The translations under genes were made by a program, and so were the position numbers. From Gossypium raimondii (lineage: Eukaryota; Streptophyta; Magnoliopsida; Malvales; Malvaceae): a stretch of DNA of 64,000 nucleotides. Location of the stretch: contig NC_068570.1 in the NCBI RefSeq assembly GCF_025698545.1, positions 1 through 64,000 on the forward strand, read 5' to 3'. Shown here one piece after another: positions 59,905-64,000 of the stretch. The notes under the pieces were generated by a model. That model ran no database searches and was not told the DNA's origin. It saw nothing but the letters and a program-made list of their open reading frames with translations. The first letter of the stretch is position 1. Every line of letters starts with the position of its first letter.

Positions 59905-60399
59905 TTAGCAAGGGTTATCATCACCAGGTGGATCGAACAACTTAGGCTCAAGCTTGGCCCTACAAACAGGACAGATCGAGTTCTTTGAAAGCCAAGTATC
60001 AGCACATTGTAAATGAAAGCCGTGATTACAACCGGGAACCATTCTAGCCGATTGCTCTGCCTCTATCTCATCGAGACAAACCGCACACTCAGTCCCCAAC
60101 ACAAGATCCTTCCCGGTAACTTTGGGCAGCTTCTCAAGCTCCGAAACGGACAACCCTTTCTCACCAGCCTGCTTAACCGATGACGACCCTGAATTATCCG
60201 ACCGGTGATTCGTGGCGTACCATAAAAGACAGATATAAACAATGAAAACAGCACTCATGCCAGCGCATGGGAGAAATAGGGCTAATAAAACAGAAACCAG
60301 CATTGGGTGCTGGTTGCCGCCGGTGGCCGTGGAGTTTATGGCGGGTGGTGGAGAAGGAGAGAGGAGAGGAGGAGGGGTATAGTGCGCGCCATGGCGCAT
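59905..60399 (-). CDS. RING-H2 finger protein, ATL family (ATL23-like)
   Basis: Intronless, 164 residues, starting MRHGAHYTPPPLLSPSPPPA. A single membrane helix (about 33-61: MLVSVLLALFLPCAGMSAVF..YICLLWY) is followed by the GLD-like motif GLSVSELEKLP (82-92). The RING-H2 finger follows (105-147: CAVCLDEIEAEQ, PGCNHGFHLQCADTWL, CPVCRAKL), with all eight cysteine/histidine ligands and the Trp that marks the ATL type. ATL proteins are membrane-bound E3 ubiquitin ligases, often rapidly induced by elicitors. Length and order match Arabidopsis ATL23 and its close relative ATL24. Intact; the substrate is unknown. Confidence 0.94.
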   Translation of the reverse strand: MRHGAHYTPPPLLSPSPPPAINSTATGGNQHPMLVSVLLALFLPCAGMSAVFIVYICLLWYATNHRSDNSGSSSVKQAGEKGLSVSELEKLPKVTGKDLVLGTECAVCLDEIEAEQSARMVPGCNHGFHLQCADTWLSKNSICPVCRAKLEPKLFDPPGDDNPC

Positions 60400-62789
60400 A
60401 ATAGTCAGCTGGTTTTGTGGGGGGAAGTGTTGAGTTTCCTAGCCAGGGAAGGCAAAGGGGAGGGGCTTTGAGTGAGAGATAGAGAGGGTGGTAACGGCTA
60501 TATTGGGAAGGGAAATAAATGGAATTTTTAGCGTTTTAGTTATAGAGAAGAGAGATGACGCGTATCGTGGCAGACAAGCAAAAGGCATCAAAACGGCACT
60601 GACGAATTTTCGGCTAATGCTTTTATTTGTAATTTTCCTTTGCGTTTTTAGTGCACGGTGAGGGGTGAGAAATGTGTCCTATACTTTTATTAGTTAAAAG
60701 ATGAGCTAAGAAAAAAATTAAAGAGTGGATAGTGGAGTATGGCAGCTACTGAGAATTGTGTAAAAACGAAGAGAGAAAAATGATTGGTAGAGAGATTTGG
60801 TTTGGCCCATTAAACTCAATCATACACACATAAATATATAAATAATATTTTCTAGTGCTAATGTATAATGTTGCTTTAGATTTGTGGAGTGTGGGAGGGA
60901 CCCTTCATTGAATTGGGGTCTCCTGCCACCTAACTCGGTTATTAAATTCAATTGGAAAGGATAAACTTGGGTACAACTTTCCAAACAAATCATTGCATCT
61001 ATGAAAATAACACAACCAAATAAATTGACTCTGATGTTTGTTTTCATAAATCATTTGGATCTAAACCCAATGATAAGAAGAAGGTTTTGGTTTTGGTTTC
61101 TGAGTTTGCTACATTATTGTTAGAGGTCTCTCTTACGTGATGCAAAGGGTTTACGACAGCTACTGCTGATTTTTCATGTGAAATGAGTTTTGCTTTGCTT
61201 GAGCCGCCGTGGTACTTACCACTTGAACGTACGTGGAAAAACATAACAAATGTTAACTAATCATTGAGTTGTGGGCCCCATACTCCATACCCAACAGGTG
61301 GCTGGCTACCAGATTGAGATGAGAGAAAGGCTTCTCCTGAAACACATATTTCCAGTCTGATGAACATCAACATTTCAGACATACTGTTACAACTTCAAAA
61401 CAAACAGGAGCATTTAAATATTGATCTATCTTAAAATTATAAAGGTGGATCTTGAAACAAGAGGTGTCCTAATCTTAACGAAGCTACGTGCGCAAAAGGA
61501 TATAAACAGGGTATAATTCGCTTTTTATTATTTGATTAGATCTGGTCCCATGCAAAGATATGTTTAAACATCTACATTTTGACATTTTATCAATATGGCA
61601 TAGCACTTTTGTCACTTCAAACAAGTTCAGTTGTGAATATATAAGGTATATTTCAAGTATCAAAACAACAAAGCAACTGTATCCACTAGTAGGTACATAA
61701 TAAAGGGGCTTTATCCGTTTTAAAGGATTACCTTTTGTAATGATTCCAGTCATCATAGCAAATATGAATAAGTTAGAACCAATAAAGCATGCTTTAAGCT
61801 TTTCTTGATCACTATCCGGATTCAGCATTAACCAGAAATAGATCATTCTCTGATTTTAACCAAACAAATCCCAAACCTGCAAATTAGCGAGCATTCAAAA
61901 GATGGTAAGTACTTGCAACTTAAGAAATGACAAATTTTCAAGGGAAGATATAGCCGTGCAGCAGTAGCGAGAACCCCTCCATCAAAGCTGTAACCACTTT
62001 ATTTTTAGCACTTAAAAGTACTTGAGAGGCAACCATCCCTTATTGGTTAATGATCAAGAATCAAATTAAAATTAATAATTCAACATCAATTAAAGTATTT
62101 TGCTGCAATAACTTTTGAGTATAGAGCAAGCAAACATTCACATCAAAGCTAGCTTATAATCAGATCCAATCTTCCGAAAATCACTTCTCAAAGTTAATAA
62201 GGTCTGCGCTCATGGGAGGGCATTGAAGGGGCACTGAAGCTCCAAATATCTCTTTAGGCTTCAATGTGAAAGTTACTTGCAGGCCTAACAGTGCCGCAGT
62301 ACAAAGTATCAAAACCAGTACCAGGGAAGCTACAAGCTGCCTGATAAATGATAACTGAATTGAAGCTAGTCAAGGTGAAGCACGCTTCAACAAAAGCTCT
62401 GATGTTTTGATCCCTTTTCTTTGAGCATCAGAGGAAGAGCACGGGAGACTGAGGTCTGCACAAATAAGGACAGGCTTATAGTAATCTGCTATGGATGACT
62501 AATACCTTTTCTTTAAGCACCAACAAGAACTAAAAGAATAACAAAGCACCTGCAAAGAGTACAAAAGAATCATCAACTTTTGAGTCAATCTATCCATCAT
62601 GACATTTTTATATTTCAAAAGAAACTAAAATGAGACGCTTAATTGCTTATCTTCCTTTTTGAGTCAAAGTTCGGTTTAGTCAACTGGGTTTTTTGGCATA
62701 TTTAATACATTTTGTAGGTAATTTGCTTCATTCTTTTCAAGAGTAAAGATGAAGACGACTTACATGCTAAATCTTAGTCATAAAATTGT
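60400..62789. other. Intergenic region between the ATL and PPR genes
   Basis: Bases 60400-60600 hold the ATL promoter and leader, with GAGAGA-rich stretches. About 62200-62789 is the 3' flank of the PPR gene, with splice-like words that may be UTR introns. The middle (61000-62000) has no recognised feature. Confidence 0.55.
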
Positions 62790-63998
62790 TCACCAAAAAT
62801 CCCCACAGGAACAAACTCCATCTTTAAAATGATGAAAGCGATTTGTGTCTCTGACATATATTTCTCTTCCTTCAAAGCCAGATATAAATTTTATAACGGC
62901 ATGACAATCACCACAGATTCTGAGATTTTTTATTATCTGCAGTGGAGAGCCCGGAGGAGTATTCAGAAGCCCTAAGGCTACTGCTAACTTCTCACTATGT
63001 CCACATAAGATCTGCTCCTTGTCCTGCTCGTTCACATCTTGCAACACCAAGTTAGTATTTGGCAGGTAACCTGCTTTCTTCATCTCCAAGCTCAATTTAT
63101 GTAACTTCTCAATGATCTCAGTCATTTGTGGATTTGATTTATCTCCAGCAAGAAGTATGTGCACTTGGTTCTTGATCTCAATCCAACTGCAACCGGGGTT
63201 CTTCTTCATGCCCCTACTCCTCATGACATCTCTCACGGCATCTACTTCGTCCCACATGGCCTTAGACGCATATATATTGGAAAGAAGGATGTAATTACCA
63301 GGATTATTTGGTTCTAATTCAAAGAGATTCCTTGCAGCAATCTCGCCTAGACGAATGTTATTGTGAAGCCTACAAGAACTAAGCAAAGCTCCCCAAACAC
63401 AGGCATGTGGTTCAAATGGCATTTGCTTGATCATGGTATATGCTTCTTCTAGCTTTCCAGAACGACCTAGAAGGTTTACCATGCAGGAATAGTGCTCCAT
63501 TTTTGCTTCAATTCCATAGTCTTCATACATGCTATTAAAAAATCGCCAACCTTGTTCTGTTAGGCCACCCTGACTGCAAGCAGATAATACACAACTAAAG
63601 CTGATAAAATCAGGCTTGTGCCCTTTATGTTGCATCAAATGAAAAATATCAATAGCTTCATTAGCCTTACCATGCATTGCATAACCACCCATAATTGCAT
63701 TCCAACAGACTGAGTTTTTGTTTGGTATCCTATCAAAACAAAGTCGAGACAAATGGATTCTTCCACACTTAGCGTACATATCAACTAATGCACTGCCAAC
63801 ATGAACATCAGCAGTGATTCCTGTTCTAAGGGCAAAACCATGAGCTGCTTTTCCATGTACCAATGCTGCAATATTTCCACAAGCTGGTAGCAAGCAAGGT
63901 ATTGTTACAGAGTTTGGCTTCACCCCTGCACTCTGCATCTCTCTGAAAAGCTCCAATGCCTCAATATCCTTCCCATTTTGTGAGCATCCAGCAATCAT
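62790..63998 (-). CDS. DYW-class PPR protein, C-terminal part (runs off the window)
   Basis: 402 codons are visible; the 5' part is beyond the right end. PLS-type PPR repeats cover the first ~240 residues (NSVCWNAIMGGYAMHGKANE, DFISFSCVLSACSQGGLTEQ, HYSCMVNLLGRSGKLEEAYT). The E/E+ domains follow (ACVWGALLSSCRLHNNIRLG, NYILLSNIYASKAMWDEVDA, KKNPGCSWIEIKNQVH), then the DYW deaminase domain: HSEKLAVALGLL (HxE zinc/catalytic), CGDCHAVIKFIS (CxxCH), RFHHFKDGVCSCGDFW-stop. The terminal tripeptide is DFW instead of DYW, a variant seen in working editors. Such proteins perform C-to-U editing of organellar RNA. The order of motifs resembles At1g20230. Confidence 0.93.
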   Translation of the reverse strand: MIAGCSQNGKDIEALELFREMQSAGVKPNSVTIPCLLPACGNIAALVHGKAAHGFALRTGITADVHVGSALVDMYAKCGRIHLSRLCFDRIPNKNSVCWNAIMGGYAMHGKANEAIDIFHLMQHKGHKPDFISFSCVLSACSQGGLTEQGWRFFNSMYEDYGIEAKMEHYSCMVNLLGRSGKLEEAYTMIKQMPFEPHACVWGALLSSCRLHNNIRLGEIAARNLFELEPNNPGNYILLSNIYASKAMWDEVDAVRDVMRSRGMKKNPGCSWIEIKNQVHILLAGDKSNPQMTEIIEKLHKLSLEMKKAGYLPNTNLVLQDVNEQDKEQILCGHSEKLAVALGLLNTPPGSPLQIIKNLRICGDCHAVIKFISGFEGREIYVRDTNRFHHFKDGVCSCGDFW

Positions 63999-64000
63999 TG

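Overview
The window is flowering-plant nuclear DNA that begins at or very near a chromosome end. The first ~470 bases are degenerate C-rich telomere repeat (CCCTAAA with CCCCAAA and CCCTCAA variants). The protein-coding genes have plant-type introns and belong to plant families (MLO, CDPK, ATL and NIP RING-H2 proteins, PPR, DUF295 F-box, plant alpha-amylase AMY2). A eudicot is likely. A Malvaceae-like genome (cotton/cacao group) is a weak guess from the flavour of the dispersed repeats, not something the sequence proves.

Layout. (1) 1-~21.3 kb is a subtelomeric repeat mosaic without a convincing intact gene. It holds telomere repeat, a 233-bp tandem array, a 230-bp tandem array, at least eight modules built from the palindrome GGGATATCCC, and pairs of dispersed duplications (0.5, 0.5 and 2.1-2.2 kb). 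The best full example of the underlying repeat family appears to be 12427-14520. (2) ~21.9-31.6 kb is a graveyard of broken host-gene pieces: a TCX/CXC-domain gene, a gene beginning MGSGGSK, a tandemly duplicated unidentified exon, a P-class PPR gene, and valyl-tRNA synthetase exons joined to an unidentified gene. The subtelomeric repeats reappear at 27.3-28.4 kb, immediately after the truncated PPR. (3) ~32.5-64 kb is ordinary euchromatin with intact genes, plus a nucleoredoxin pseudogene and diffuse transposon debris between ~54.6 and 58 kb.

Intact genes: MLO (15 exons, 516 aa), a small one-TM coiled-coil protein (108 aa), AMY2-type alpha-amylase (12 coding exons, 411 aa, minus), a DUF295 F-box protein (394 aa), a LYR-motif protein (150 aa), a CDPK (8 exons, 526 aa, minus), a NIP-type RING-H2 protein (4 exons, 196 aa), an ATL23-like RING-H2 protein (164 aa, minus) and the C-terminal 402 residues of a DYW-class PPR protein that runs off the right end (minus). 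The multi-exon models were assembled by hand from splice sites and reading-frame phase; every join keeps frame and restores family motifs.

The genes do not form an operon-like unit. AMY2 and the F-box gene are head to head and may share a promoter. LYR and CDPK are tail to tail. CDPK and the NIP RING gene diverge around a fold-back repeat.

The strongest candidate for something undescribed is the subtelomeric GGGATATCCC repeat family: transcription-unit-like, pyrimidine-rich on one strand, studded with repeated 3'-splice-site-like modules, and confined here to the first 28 kb.
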